A DNA stretch of 57,528 nucleotides, taken from NCBI GenBank assembly GCA_900545655.1, contig UQZY01000008.1, forward strand, positions 1 to 57,528, in the 5' to 3' direction. Source of the stretch: an uncultured Oscillospiraceae bacterium (lineage in GTDB: Bacteria > Bacillota > Clostridia > Oscillospirales > Acutalibacteraceae). Of the stretch, positions 49,712 through 57,528 are shown piece after piece. The translations under genes were made by a program, and so were the position numbers. Below the pieces are notes generated by a model, which saw only the letters and a program-made list of their open reading frames with translations, was not told where the DNA came from and ran no database searches. Position 1 is the stretch's first letter. Every line of letters starts with the position of its first letter.

Positions 49712-50454
49712 AGATAAAGGCGATTCTGGGACGTGTCCAGAATTCCTTCTGGAACTCCGTCGCCGTCATAACCGACCCAGTTCGCGATCTGTGCCGGCGC
49801 GAAGGTGTGTGTCACGGTGGTTCCCGTGAAGCCGGTGTTTAACTGGTCCAGGATCGACTGAATGTCGTTGTCCTGGCGTCGCTGAACCTGTTCGGTCGTT
49901 TCGCCGGTCGTTTCGTTGATCGTGGACGCGGCCTGGGTGTGGGCCACCGGCGCCGCGTAGGCGATTAACTGGGTATTTGTGACATAGGAACCGGCGCCCA
50001 CCTGAACGGACACGGCGACCGCTTCCTGGTTCGTAATGAAGACGGCCAGGTCGTGAATGTGGACAGTGTCGGCCCCGTCTTCGAAAGACGTCGCCGGAAT
50101 GACGTTGTCACTGTCTTCGCCGTCAAGCCACCCATAACAGAACAGGATTTCCTTTCCGTTGATGTCCTGGCCGAAAACGCCGATTTCTCTGACCCAGACG
50201 TTCGCTTCCAGTGCTTCGTTCGTGATCTGAACGGGAATTCGCATGATCGCCGGTGTGCCGTCGACGAATTCCTTTCCGGCAAGGTTCGCGGTTACGTCTT
50301 CAGGATTGATAAGTCCCGACAGGGTGTTCGGACTGACGTCCGGAACACCGCTTCCGGCGGCCGCGCGCGTCAGGTTCAGTCCCTGTCCTGAAGCGATCAA
50401 GGCTGTCAGCGCTTCGACGCCGCTGTCGGTAACGATAGACTTGAATTTTGCCAT
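49708..50454 (-). CDS. Phage tail fibre protein (collar/fibre N-terminal type)
   Basis: A 248-residue protein of the fibre kind found after the XkdU/gp48 gene. The N-terminal part (residues 1-160) resembles the tail-collar fibre domain (KFKSIVTDSGVEALTALIASG, VWVREIGVFGQD, HIHDLAVFIT); the remainder is a short shaft-like region (TQAASTINETTGETTEQVQRRQDND). It probably joins baseplate and receptor-binding tip. It is followed by the DGR cassette, as expected for host-recognition genes. Confidence 0.82.
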   Translation of the reverse strand: MAKFKSIVTDSGVEALTALIASGQGLNLTRAAAGSGVPDVSPNTLSGLINPEDVTANLAGKEFVDGTPAIMRIPVQITNEALEANVWVREIGVFGQDINGKEILFCYGWLDGEDSDNVIPATSFEDGADTVHIHDLAVFITNQEAVAVSVQVGAGSYVTNTQLIAYAAPVAHTQAASTINETTGETTEQVQRRQDNDIQSILDQLNTGFTGTTVTHTFAPAQIANWVGYDGDGVPEGILDTSQNRLYL

Positions 50455-50466
50455 GTGGTTTCCTCC

Positions 50467-50994
50467 TTATTCGGCCGGCTTGTAGACGTGCCGATTCAGA
50501 ACCGCCATAGCGGAACAGGCGGCCGTCTGGGCCGGTTCGATTTTCTGTGGAATTTCGGTCTTCATACGAAGAACCAAATTCGCCGGAATCATTTGTCCCA
50601 GTGTGGCCACCAGGGCGTCGCGCTGTGAATAACCTTCCAGGCGGATTCTGACCAGTAGATCATAGGCGTTTTCGTCCAGTGTGACGCTGAAGTCTTCGCT
50701 GACCGTGGACAGATACTTCAGAAGGGTCCTGTAAGTGTAGGGAAGCTGATCCAGGTATCGGATCAGGATTCTTTCGCGGCGTTCCTGTAAAGTGTCGCAA
50801 GGGGCCACAGAAAGGCCCAGAATCGCTTCCCACCTCTGACACCCATATTCGGTCAGGGACACAAGAAAGAAGTCGTCAGCGGCGTTCCTGACGTCACTGA
50901 CGGCCCTTTCAAATTCCGGCTGTTCTGCGTTTGCGATCTGGTCGAATTCGATCAGTTCCTGAAGGCAACGCGGCCAGTATTCTTTAAGTAACAT
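50467..50994 (-). CDS. Baseplate protein XkdU-like (YmfQ/DUF2313, Mu gp48-like)
   Basis: A 175-residue protein of the DUF2313 family (LKEYWPRCLQELIEFDQI, EYGCQRWEAILGLSV, TLQERRERILIRY). It is a baseplate wedge component of contractile tails, homologous to Mu gp48 and PBSX XkdU. It overlaps the XkdT-like gene by 11 bases. Confidence 0.88.
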   Translation of the reverse strand: MLLKEYWPRCLQELIEFDQIANAEQPEFERAVSDVRNAADDFFLVSLTEYGCQRWEAILGLSVAPCDTLQERRERILIRYLDQLPYTYRTLLKYLSTVSEDFSVTLDENAYDLLVRIRLEGYSQRDALVATLGQMIPANLVLRMKTEIPQKIEPAQTAACSAMAVLNRHVYKPAE

Positions 50995-52063
50995 TTTCGA
51001 CCACCCCCAGAACCGGAATAGCGTTCGACGCCAGACTGATATTCTGGGTCGTGCCGTTGATCGTGGTTCCGGTTACGTCGATAATTCCGTCGACGGCCAG
51101 GACCTTTGTTTCGATCTGGCTGACGCGGACGATCAGGACTTCCTGGTCGGCCCATTCCTTCGCCAGTTCGGCGAAGTATTCCTGGATAGCCTTCTGGACC
51201 TCTGTCTTGACAGATTCCCAGGTGTAGGACGTCGCAAAGGTCAGCGTAAAGGACACGTTCACAGTCGTTCCGACGACGCCTTCCACGGTTACGACGTGGC
51301 CGATCGGCGCGATACCGTCACCGACGCCCTGGTTCTGAACAGGGTCGACGGCCGTCTGGACACTGTTGACCAGGTCTTCCGAAGGAATTCCCCAGTCGCT
51401 GTCGACGAAGATGATCTTTACGGTTCCGCCGCCATTCCAGACAGGAATGACCTTGATCTTTCCGACGCCCTGAAGAAGTTCGACCTTCGTCTTATAGTCG
51501 GCCTTGTTTCCGCCGTATGCCTGTGATTCAAGACTTTCCAGGTAACGGGAATACAGGTCGGCGTCAGATTCTTCGTCTTCGCCGTTGATCAGAATGTCGG
51601 CCAGGCGCGCGGCGCCCAGGCCTTCGACATAGTCGATCGGGAACAGGTTTCCCTGGTAACGGTTACCGGCGGCGCCGGCTGTTTCGCATACCAGGCGGAA
51701 CTGACCAGTCGCCAGTTTTTCGGTGACTATGTAGTTCAGGGAATCGCCGGAAAAGCGCGTTCCGATAGGAACGTCCATAGCGTTTCCGTCACCGTCTTCG
51801 AAATATCCCTTTCGGACAGCGGCAGTCGCGGCCGTTCGGAAGATACTTCGTTCACGGACCTTCTTTGTCAGGTCTTCGCCGGTTTCGGTGTCGGGGAAGG
51901 CTCTGTCCATAAGATAGGCCAGTTCGATATACATGATCGCCAGTTCAGCGGCCGCCGGCGCTATGGCGTCATATACAACGGAACCTTCGCGTTTGTCGAT
52001 AGAAGGCGCGACGCGCTTCAGACAACGGTCCATAATATTTTCGAAGGTCATATCTTCAAACAT
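50984..52063 (-). CDS. Baseplate J-like wedge protein (XkdT-like, Mu gp47)
   Basis: A 359-residue baseplate assembly protein (FENIMDRCLKRVAPSIDKREGSVVYDAIAPAAAELA; GEDLTKKVRERSIFR; ADLYSRYLESLESQAYGGNKADY), matching the XkdT/Mu gp47 J-family that builds the wedge around the tail hub. ATG 52063 has GAGGTGGG upstream and overlaps the XkdS-like gene by 8 bases. Confidence 0.9.
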   Translation of the reverse strand: MFEDMTFENIMDRCLKRVAPSIDKREGSVVYDAIAPAAAELAIMYIELAYLMDRAFPDTETGEDLTKKVRERSIFRTAATAAVRKGYFEDGDGNAMDVPIGTRFSGDSLNYIVTEKLATGQFRLVCETAGAAGNRYQGNLFPIDYVEGLGAARLADILINGEDEESDADLYSRYLESLESQAYGGNKADYKTKVELLQGVGKIKVIPVWNGGGTVKIIFVDSDWGIPSEDLVNSVQTAVDPVQNQGVGDGIAPIGHVVTVEGVVGTTVNVSFTLTFATSYTWESVKTEVQKAIQEYFAELAKEWADQEVLIVRVSQIETKVLAVDGIIDVTGTTINGTTQNISLASNAIPVLGVVENVT

Positions 52064-52478
52064 TTACGCCCACCTCTCTTTCGATAGGAATTTCGCCGAA
52101 GATGGTTTCGGCCGTGAATTTCACAGAAGCGGTTCTTTTGTCGACCTGGACCACTTCGAAGTCAACGACGTCGGTGATCCGGCTGTCCGCCAGAAGCGCT
52201 TCGCGAATTACACGTTTGATTTCACTTGCAAACACTTGATAACTTTTCCCGACGACGGCGTTCAGTTCTATTCCGTAATTCCAGGAATAGATCAGGAATT
52301 CAAATCGTTCGGTTTGCAGTATTTTATAAATGGCCTGTTTCATGGCTTCCGTGGAATCACAGAAGCCACCGACGCGGCCGGCGTCAAAGTCGATTTTGTA
52401 TGTCCGCGAAGGGGCGTCAGCGGCGGTCTGAACCGCCACGTCGGCGCCGATCTTCACGGTTGTCGCGTTAGGAATCAT
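52056..52478 (-). CDS. Baseplate protein XkdS-like (DUF2634)
   Basis: A 140-residue protein of the DUF2634 family (RTYKIDFDAGRVGGFCDSTEAMKQAIYKILQTERF; SWNYGIELNAVVGK), related to T4 gp25-type wedge proteins. GGAAGGG precedes the ATG, 4 bases after the XkdR-like stop. Confidence 0.88.
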   Translation of the reverse strand: MIPNATTVKIGADVAVQTAADAPSRTYKIDFDAGRVGGFCDSTEAMKQAIYKILQTERFEFLIYSWNYGIELNAVVGKSYQVFASEIKRVIREALLADSRITDVVDFEVVQVDKRTASVKFTAETIFGEIPIEREVGVNV

Positions 52479-52482
52479 AAGT

Positions 52483-52887
52483 TCACACCCTTCCCAGAAC
52501 CAGGAAGGACTGGCCGCCCTGGTTTCTTAAAAGGACCACCTTTTCACCGACTGCCAGGCCGTAATAATATTCGGACGTGCCGTCAGTGTTGGTCTGATAG
52601 TTGTTCTTCAGGACGTGTGAATGGGACGCGAAGGACGCGTCGCCGCTTCCGCCTGACTGCGCTTCGGTGGTGGGTGAACCCTTGACGCCAGTGTGATAGT
52701 GTGTAGGATAAAAGCCGGCCTTGAATTCCTTCATAACGACGATAGCGTCGCCGGAAATGTCGAAGCGGTTGTCGACACGGATCGTCAGCGGTGACGTTTT
52801 GGTCACTGTCCCGAACATATAAGCGGCCGGAACGCCGGCGTTCTGTGTGCCTTCCGCGACTTTTTTCATTGTGTCAAGAAGTCCCAT
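52483..52887 (-). CDS. XkdR-like baseplate protein (DUF2577)
   Basis: A 134-residue protein of the DUF2577 kind with a conserved His-rich stretch (HYHTG ... SHSHVLKNN) that may bind metal. In XkdR/YqbR relatives this protein sits at the tail tip or puncturing complex. The C-terminal beta segment EKVVLLRNQGGQSFLVLGRV is typical. It starts 1 base after the hub gene ends. Confidence 0.85.
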   Translation of the reverse strand: MGLLDTMKKVAEGTQNAGVPAAYMFGTVTKTSPLTIRVDNRFDISGDAIVVMKEFKAGFYPTHYHTGVKGSPTTEAQSGGSGDASFASHSHVLKNNYQTNTDGTSEYYYGLAVGEKVVLLRNQGGQSFLVLGRV

Positions 52888-52888
52888 A

Positions 52889-53845
52889 TTACACCACCTT
52901 CAATTTCAAAGACATAGTTTCCTTCAGAAGATCGTGACTGGCTTCTTCGACGATAAAGAAGGACTTCACGTCCACGGCGCCGATTCCGATAAACAAGGCG
53001 CGGCCGGCGCGGACGGACAGGTCAGCGATCGCGTTCACGCTGAAGGACCGCTTCGGTCTGTTGTAAAGTTCCAACATTTGATCGCCGCGTTCCTTGATCT
53101 GCGCTTCGTTCATGCTTTCGTCGACCGTTTCGTAATTTTGCAGAATACCCCAGAAGTTCATATTGTTTGAATCCTGGAAGATATAGGCGTCACGCTTGCC
53201 GGTTTCCTTATTGTCGCGGACCAGTTTGATCTTGTTGAAGGTGTCGGAATCTATGTCGGTTTCGTAGGTGAAGCCTGTCGCCAGGCTACCGTCACCCACA
53301 AAAAGGTCCAGTTTCGCGGTTTCGACGTCGGTCAACGTCAGTTTTCCGAAGTCGTCCCACAGAACGAACATTTTACCGGTATTGATCAGGGTGTAGTCGA
53401 TCGCCTTCAGAACAATATCGAAAAGGGTTTGTCCGTCTTCGATCATGGAAGGGATCACATATCCCGTATTGACCAGACTTCCGGTCTTCAGTTTGAAGTC
53501 CTCCGCAATCTGTAAAAGAATCTGGTCGGCGCGCTTACCGGTAAATACATAGGTTTCCTTGTTTTTCTTCAAATACCAGGTTTGATCGTAGGCCAGAACC
53601 TGAACCTGGTCTTTTTCGTTCTGGCTGATTTTCACAACGTAACCGTAGAACAGACCCACGTCGCCGTCCTTCAGACAGAGGATTCCGCCGTGTGTCCATT
53701 CCACCGCGTCGTCGACGATCGCGGTCAGGTCCAGGGAAGAAGGGGAACCGGACCGTTTTGTCGACCATTTCGCGGCCGTGATTAGTGTCGTAATGTCGAA
53801 CGCGTCACCGGTGACGTTGTTCTGATATAGGATAGAAATTCCCAT
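52889..53845 (-). CDS. Phage tail hub protein (XkdQ-like, gpD/gp27 type)
   Basis: A 318-residue hub protein homologous to XkdQ/YqbQ (TLITAAKWSTKRSGSPSSLDLTAIVDD; YDQTWYLKKNKETYVFTGKRADQILLQIAEDF; LTLTDVETAKLDLFVGDGSL). It forms the trimeric ring between tube and spike. It shares one base (TAATG) with the LysM gene end. Confidence 0.9.
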   Translation of the reverse strand: MGISILYQNNVTGDAFDITTLITAAKWSTKRSGSPSSLDLTAIVDDAVEWTHGGILCLKDGDVGLFYGYVVKISQNEKDQVQVLAYDQTWYLKKNKETYVFTGKRADQILLQIAEDFKLKTGSLVNTGYVIPSMIEDGQTLFDIVLKAIDYTLINTGKMFVLWDDFGKLTLTDVETAKLDLFVGDGSLATGFTYETDIDSDTFNKIKLVRDNKETGKRDAYIFQDSNNMNFWGILQNYETVDESMNEAQIKERGDQMLELYNRPKRSFSVNAIADLSVRAGRALFIGIGAVDVKSFFIVEEASHDLLKETMSLKLKVV

Positions 53846-54501
53846 TACGGAATCGTGAACACCTGTCCAGGATAGATCAGATTCGGGTTCGATCCGATTT
53901 TTCCTTTATTGGCGTTATAAATCTTCGTGTAGTCGCTCCCCTTGCCATAGAATTTCTTAGCGATATTCCACAGGCAGTCCCCAGGCTTCACGGTGTAGGT
54001 TTTACTGGTCTGTTCCGGCTTACCTGGCCTTTCGGGTTCCTGGGTTTTCGCCGGTTCTTCCTTCTTTTCCGGAAGGACGATTCTTTTCGGGGAAATATCC
54101 TTCCATTCGTACAGTTTGATCGTGTAATATAGGTCCCCCAGTTCGCCGGACCGTTCTTCGTATTCGAAGGAATCAATTCCCATACGAAGGTTACAGTCCA
54201 GGTCTGTTCCGGTGATCAGGAAGCGGACAGGGGACTTCTGGTCCCTGGCATTCTGGATCGCCTGGACAATGCTGACGGGGTCCCTGATCTGGCCGACTGT
54301 ATACGGCGCCTTCGACACAGGGAAGAAACTTTCCCAGGACAGGATTCGAAGGCCCTTCTTTCGAAGAAGAAGAACTTCGCCCAGTTCAAGAACGGTCACC
54401 CGTTCGTTTTTACCAGGCGAAGAAACATTCAGTTTCGCCGGAAGGACGGGAATGTTTATTTCCCGTCCCCCGACGATCAGGGTCATTTTGTAGTCGCTCA
54501 T
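53845..54501 (-). CDS. LysM-domain tail protein (XkdP-like)
   Basis: A 218-residue protein with an N-terminal tail/baseplate domain (residues 1-130; GREINIPVLPAKLNVSS, IVQAIQNARDQKSPVRFLIT), a Lys/Glu/Pro linker and a C-terminal LysM domain (TYTVKPGDCLWNIAKKFYGKGSDYTKIYNAN, about 168-217) that binds peptidoglycan. This is the XkdP layout. It overlaps both neighbours by one base. Confidence 0.92.
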   Translation of the reverse strand: MSDYKMTLIVGGREINIPVLPAKLNVSSPGKNERVTVLELGEVLLLRKKGLRILSWESFFPVSKAPYTVGQIRDPVSIVQAIQNARDQKSPVRFLITGTDLDCNLRMGIDSFEYEERSGELGDLYYTIKLYEWKDISPKRIVLPEKKEEPAKTQEPERPGKPEQTSKTYTVKPGDCLWNIAKKFYGKGSDYTKIYNANKGKIGSNPNLIYPGQVFTIP

Positions 54502-56402
54502 TAGTTATACACCCCTTCCGCCGCCGCTGTGAATTCGTCTTCCAGTTTCTTTTCAATCTTGGTGACGACTTCGTCGACGTCGACTTTTTCGCTGATCTGG
54601 GCGTCCACCGCCACAGTAGGCGTCAAAGTGACGAAGTTCTGGACATAGCGCATTTCGGCCACGTCGCGAAGGAATTTCAGGTCTTCGTCTGCGATATTGA
54701 CGTCGCTTTCGATAGAACCCACCGATCCGACACTGTCCACGTTTCCGACGTCATACTGGTCAGTATTCCAGTCGGACACGCCGGCGTCAGAATTTGCCTG
54801 GGCGGCTTCGGCTCTGGCGTTTGCGTAGGTTTCGGACAGTTTGGCCGTGGCGTCGGCAAGTTCTTGCTTCGCCGCTGAATATGTGGCGTCGCGTTCTGCC
54901 TGGGCGGCCTTGATGTCCGCTTCATACTGATTCAGGGCGTCGGCCCTTGCCTGTTTGGCGGCTTCGTTTTCGGCGGCCGCTGTCGTTGCAAAAGTGACCT
55001 GTTCGATCAGGTCAATGTTGACGCCAGGAATCTTATTCAAAAGGGATATGAAGTCGTTTATAATTCCGATCGCGCCGTTAATCATATTTTGAAGAATCGT
55101 TAAGACGCTGACCTTCATATCTCCCATAAAGTTAGCGATTGCCACGCCGGCCTTCTGCCAGCATAGCTTTAATTTGTCGATCAGGTTCGCGATCCAGTTG
55201 TAAACCGCAAAGAAGGCCACCTTCAGGGCAGTCCAGGCCACCACAAGGGCCGCCTTGCAGATTTCCCAGGCGTTCTTCACGCCACCGACGGCCTGGATCA
55301 TCTTGTAAAGGGCGGCGATTACGACACCGACCGCAAGGGCGATCCAGAATAAAGGATTCGACAGAAGGGTCACGAAGAAGGCCTTCGCGGCGCCATTCGC
55401 GATCCATGTCGCGGCGGTCTGAATACCCAGGGCCACCGCGTAAGCGATAGCCGCGCCGGCAAGGCCCCAGAAGATCGGGGCGATAGTGGACCAGTTTTCA
55501 TAAATCCACTGGGCGCCGGAGCCGATCGCCTGGATAACAGGCCCGAAGGCTTCCAGGGCGATATTCTTCGCCAGGGTCCAGACCTGGGCGAAGGTCATAG
55601 GCATAGCGTTAAACTTCGCGTTGATTTCGTCGGCAGACGACAACATGGCATTTTTGACGATCGTTGAAGTGATCTGACCTTCGGCGGCCATAGCGCGAAT
55701 TTGTCCGATAGGAACGCCCAGGTAGTCGGCGATCGTCTGAATGATTGTAGGCGCCTGTTCAAAAATGCTGTTCAGTTCTTCGCCACGAAGGACACCGGAA
55801 GACATGGCCTGGGTAAGCTGTAACATAGCCGCGTCCACGCCGGCGGCAGATGTGCCGGCGATCGTGAACTGTTTGTTGATCAGTTCTGTAAACTGGATCA
55901 GTTCGGCGTTACTTCCGAAGGCGTCCTTCGCCATAATACCCATTTTAGAAACGGCGTCAGCGGTTGTCTGGTAGGCCGCGCGTGAACGATTCGCGGACGC
56001 CATAATCATAGACTGAAGTTCGTCCGTGGTCTGAAGACCGTCGTTCATCAGGTCGATTCTGGCCCTGGTCGTGGTCATTGTGTCCGCCAGATCAATAATC
56101 TTTTGGACACTGATCGCCGCCAGGGCAGAACCAATATATTTTTTTACGCTCCCCCAGGCGTTCGCGACGCCTTTCGCTTCATTCTGGGCCTGTTGCTGTT
56201 TACGGTTGAAGTTATCAACCTGACCGGAAGCGCGACTGACGGCCGAAGACGCCCTGTCGAAATTCGCGCCAGGGTTTACCTGGTCCGACAGGCTGTCGGT
56301 CACTTCCAGGGCGCGGTTCGTTCTGGAAAGGGCGGTGGTGATCTTCCGCAGTTTGGAAGTCATACCGTCACGAATAGTCATTTGTGTAGCTACTCCGGCC
56401 AC
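54501..56402 (-). CDS. Tape measure protein (XkdO-like)
   Basis: A 633-residue tail length determinant. It has long coiled coils at the N-terminus, a central tape-measure-type domain (GLQTTDELQSMIMASANRSRAAYQTTADAV, GVLRGEELNSIFEQAPTIIQTIADYLGV), a hydrophobic segment with several membrane-like helices (IFWGLAGAAIAYAVALGI; FWIALAVGVVIAALYKMI), and a further coiled coil rich in Ala/Glu. GTG 56402 follows GGAAGGTGATG. It is short for a tape measure, predicting a short tail. The frameshifted tail chaperone ORF ends 6 bases upstream. Confidence 0.9.
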   Translation of the reverse strand: MAGVATQMTIRDGMTSKLRKITTALSRTNRALEVTDSLSDQVNPGANFDRASSAVSRASGQVDNFNRKQQQAQNEAKGVANAWGSVKKYIGSALAAISVQKIIDLADTMTTTRARIDLMNDGLQTTDELQSMIMASANRSRAAYQTTADAVSKMGIMAKDAFGSNAELIQFTELINKQFTIAGTSAAGVDAAMLQLTQAMSSGVLRGEELNSIFEQAPTIIQTIADYLGVPIGQIRAMAAEGQITSTIVKNAMLSSADEINAKFNAMPMTFAQVWTLAKNIALEAFGPVIQAIGSGAQWIYENWSTIAPIFWGLAGAAIAYAVALGIQTAATWIANGAAKAFFVTLLSNPLFWIALAVGVVIAALYKMIQAVGGVKNAWEICKAALVVAWTALKVAFFAVYNWIANLIDKLKLCWQKAGVAIANFMGDMKVSVLTILQNMINGAIGIINDFISLLNKIPGVNIDLIEQVTFATTAAAENEAAKQARADALNQYEADIKAAQAERDATYSAAKQELADATAKLSETYANARAEAAQANSDAGVSDWNTDQYDVGNVDSVGSVGSIESDVNIADEDLKFLRDVAEMRYVQNFVTLTPTVAVDAQISEKVDVDEVVTKIEKKLEDEFTAAAEGVYN

Positions 56403-56408
56403 AGTTCA

Positions 56409-57022
56409 TCACCTTCCTTTCTTTCCCTTCCGGTTCGCTTTCTTCGCTTCTTTCTTTTCCTTCTCGATCTGAAGGTCGATCGAAGCATAGATAAAGGCCC
56501 GTTCCCGAAGGGGAAGGGCCACAAGCTGACTGGGAAGGATTTTCAACCGGTGAAGGGCGTAATGTGCGTAGACGGATTCACCGTCCGCCTGGCTATCATC
56601 ACCCCCACCGGTTATTAGTTTTTTGCTTCTTCACGAAGGTCGTTCACGTCGTCGGTGAACCCGTTGATCTCCTGGACACCCAGAAGAAGGTCGATAAACT
56701 GACCAGGCTTCAGAAGGACGTCGATCAGCGCTTCGGCGCCCATGACGCCATACTTCGCCTGAAGGTCCGCGTCCTTGAAGTTGGGGTCGACGGTGCAAGC
56801 GATAACCAGGCGGTTATTGTAAAGGTCCTGATCGGTGTCAGTGGTCTTCTGGTGGGTCTTCTTGTCGAAGGTCACCTTCTGACAGGACTTTCGAAGGGCC
56901 TTGTTTTCGCCCTCTGTGATAGACTTGATCGTGAAAGGAACAGGGAAGCCGCTGACCGCGACTTCCGCTGTTGCCTGTGCGTTTTCCTCATTTGCCATAA
57001 GGAATTCCTGAAGTTTACCCAT
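56409..57022 (-). CDS. Tail assembly chaperone fusion (gpG-GT type) by -1 frameshifting
   Basis: The -1 frame product of the XkdN-like gene. The slippery heptamer A_AAA_AAC (56624-56618) lies immediately before the zero-frame TAA (56617-56615). A -1 slip continues as LITGGGDDSQADGES and runs 69 further codons in an open frame to TGA 56411-56409, just before the tape measure gene. The predicted 204-residue fusion has a helical, basic C-terminus ending KKANRKGKKGR. This arrangement mirrors lambda gpG/gpGT and is common in long-tailed phages. Confidence 0.8.
56615..57022 (-). CDS. Tail assembly chaperone (XkdN-like), zero-frame product
   Basis: A 135-residue protein of the XkdN family (Phage_TAC_5): helical core VPFTIKSITEGENKALRKSCQKV, DLYNNRLVIACTVDPNFKDADLQ, GVMGAEALIDVLLKPGQFIDLLLGVQEINGF. 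It helps assemble the tube around the tape measure. AAGGAGG precedes ATG 57022. It is also the upstream half of the frameshift fusion. Confidence 0.9.
   Translation of the reverse strand: MGKLQEFLMANEENAQATAEVAVSGFPVPFTIKSITEGENKALRKSCQKVTFDKKTHQKTTDTDQDLYNNRLVIACTVDPNFKDADLQAKYGVMGAEALIDVLLKPGQFIDLLLGVQEINGFTDDVNDLREEAKN
56618..56624 (-). promoter_or_regulatory. Programmed -1 ribosomal frameshift slippery site A AAA AAC
   Basis: Canonical X_XXY_YYZ heptamer in the correct phase, directly followed by the zero-frame stop codon TAA and GC-rich sequence. It allows production of both XkdN and the fusion. Confidence 0.85.
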
Positions 57023-57049
57023 GTTTTTATCCTCCTTTGAAGTGTGTCG

Positions 57050-57508
57050 TTAAATCTTCGCGAATGGGGTCAGAATGTCGAAGTCTTCGAAAGTGAAGTC
57101 GACGTCTTCGTCCAGTGCGTCGTCGGAATCGCCGTCCAGTTTTGCCAGGACAACAGAATCCAGGTTACAGCCGATCAGAAGGGTCGACTGTTTACCGGAG
57201 GAAGATTCCTGGTCGTCGTTCTCGACCACCATGTCGAAATACACGTCGACGCCGGTTTCCTTCCACTGCTTGATCATGGCGCGGAAAAGGGGCGTCATGT
57301 AGTATAGGGTCATGGAACCAGAACCGTTCGCGCCGGTTGTCTTATGGCCGGTCATGCGCTTTCCGATCGCCTTGATTTCAGACTTGTTCTTTTCGACGTT
57401 GGCTTCGATAGTCTTCGCCATGAACAATTCTTCATTGTTGCCGTTGATCTTTGCGTATGCACGACCTTCCTTTCCGGAAATGGTATCAGGTGCGTTCAAA
57501 GTTTTCAT
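57050..57508 (-). CDS. Phage tail tube protein (XkdM-like)
   Basis: A 152-residue tube protein of the XkdM family (MKTLNAPDTISGKEGRAYAKINGNNEELFMAKTIEANVEKNK and neighbours; TGANGSGSMTLYYMTPLFRAMIKQWKETG; VYFDMVVENDD). AAAGGGGTG precedes the ATG. The sheath (XkdK-like) gene would be expected just beyond the right edge. Confidence 0.92.
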   Translation of the reverse strand: MKTLNAPDTISGKEGRAYAKINGNNEELFMAKTIEANVEKNKSEIKAIGKRMTGHKTTGANGSGSMTLYYMTPLFRAMIKQWKETGVDVYFDMVVENDDQESSSGKQSTLLIGCNLDSVVLAKLDGDSDDALDEDVDFTFEDFDILTPFAKI

Positions 57509-57528
57509 TGTCTGTCACCCCTTTCTTA

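Larger units (their letters stand above)
41099..57528. mobile_element. Prophage with PBSX/XkdM-U-type contractile tail, carrying a diversity-generating retroelement (continues past the window)
   Basis: From about 41.1 kb the sequence becomes GC-richer and all genes are phage-like: an IS30-family transposase and regulators at the left end, then (leftward) endolysin, holins, the DGR cassette and its target, tail fibre, baseplate (XkdU-Q), LysM protein, tape measure, tail chaperones and tail tube. Head, packaging and replication genes must lie beyond 57.5 kb. The left boundary is placed by composition and the transposase end; no att site was identified. Confidence 0.85.

Overview
The window is a piece of a Gram-positive Clostridia chromosome, most like the gut Oscillospiraceae/Ruminococcaceae. 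The evidence is strong Shine-Dalgarno sites with frequent TTG/GTG starts, a YpeB-type spore germination protein, a class B sortase, Rnf-like membrane subunits, a NifS/ThiI pair and a DUF3048 lipoprotein. Three blocks differ in base composition: ordinary host DNA (1-29.6 kb and 38.1-41.1 kb), an AT-rich RHS/YD-repeat island (29.8-38.1 kb) and a GC-richer prophage (41.1 kb to the right edge).

Host block. A truncated tRNA-Arg(CCT) gene, apparently interrupted just after the anticodon, sits at the left edge. It is followed by a DUF3048 lipoprotein / membrane protein / rsmA operon. A long leftward operon (11.4 to 3.5 kb) carries a cysteine desulfurase, thiI, pncC, a Lys/Glu-rich membrane protein, a sortase B with a giant cytoplasmic tail, and a membrane-tailed hypothetical. 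Next come ypeB and a small lipoprotein, then a leftward rpe-rnfD-rnfE-rnfA operon whose Rnf subunits have lost most visible redox-cofactor residues and have no rnfB, rnfC or rnfG beside them. A 43-residue membrane protein, a YtvI-like permease, hom and lysC (with an internal start for the beta subunit), a ddl-DUF1934-argS operon (argS carries a frameshift), a DUF362 protein, an MltG-like lipoprotein and exonuclease III complete the block. Two tandem zinc-type lipases without signal peptides lie at 38-41 kb, beyond the RHS island.

RHS island. A beta-helix ORF and a 1898-residue YD-repeat ORF read as one gene broken by a single-base shift near 31,245. The RHS core is followed by a peptidoglycan-binding domain and an unidentified C-terminal region. 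Two small membrane-protein genes follow directly and are candidate immunity partners.

Prophage. From an IS30-family transposase at 41.1 kb to the right edge is a PBSX/XkdM-U-like contractile-tail phage, read almost entirely leftward: tail tube, tail assembly chaperone (with an A AAA AAC -1 frameshift site), tape measure, LysM protein, hub, baseplate, tail fibre, lysis genes and endolysin. Between tail fibre and lysis genes lies a complete diversity-generating retroelement (DGR): an Avd-like protein, a 107-bp template repeat (TR), a reverse transcriptase, and a target protein with a matching variable repeat (VR). All 18 TR/VR differences fall at template adenines and none of the 75 other positions differs, which is the signature of adenine-directed mutagenic retrohoming. 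This is the strongest find in the window. At the left end of the prophage are XRE and ribbon-helix-helix regulators with well-formed promoter/operator sequences.
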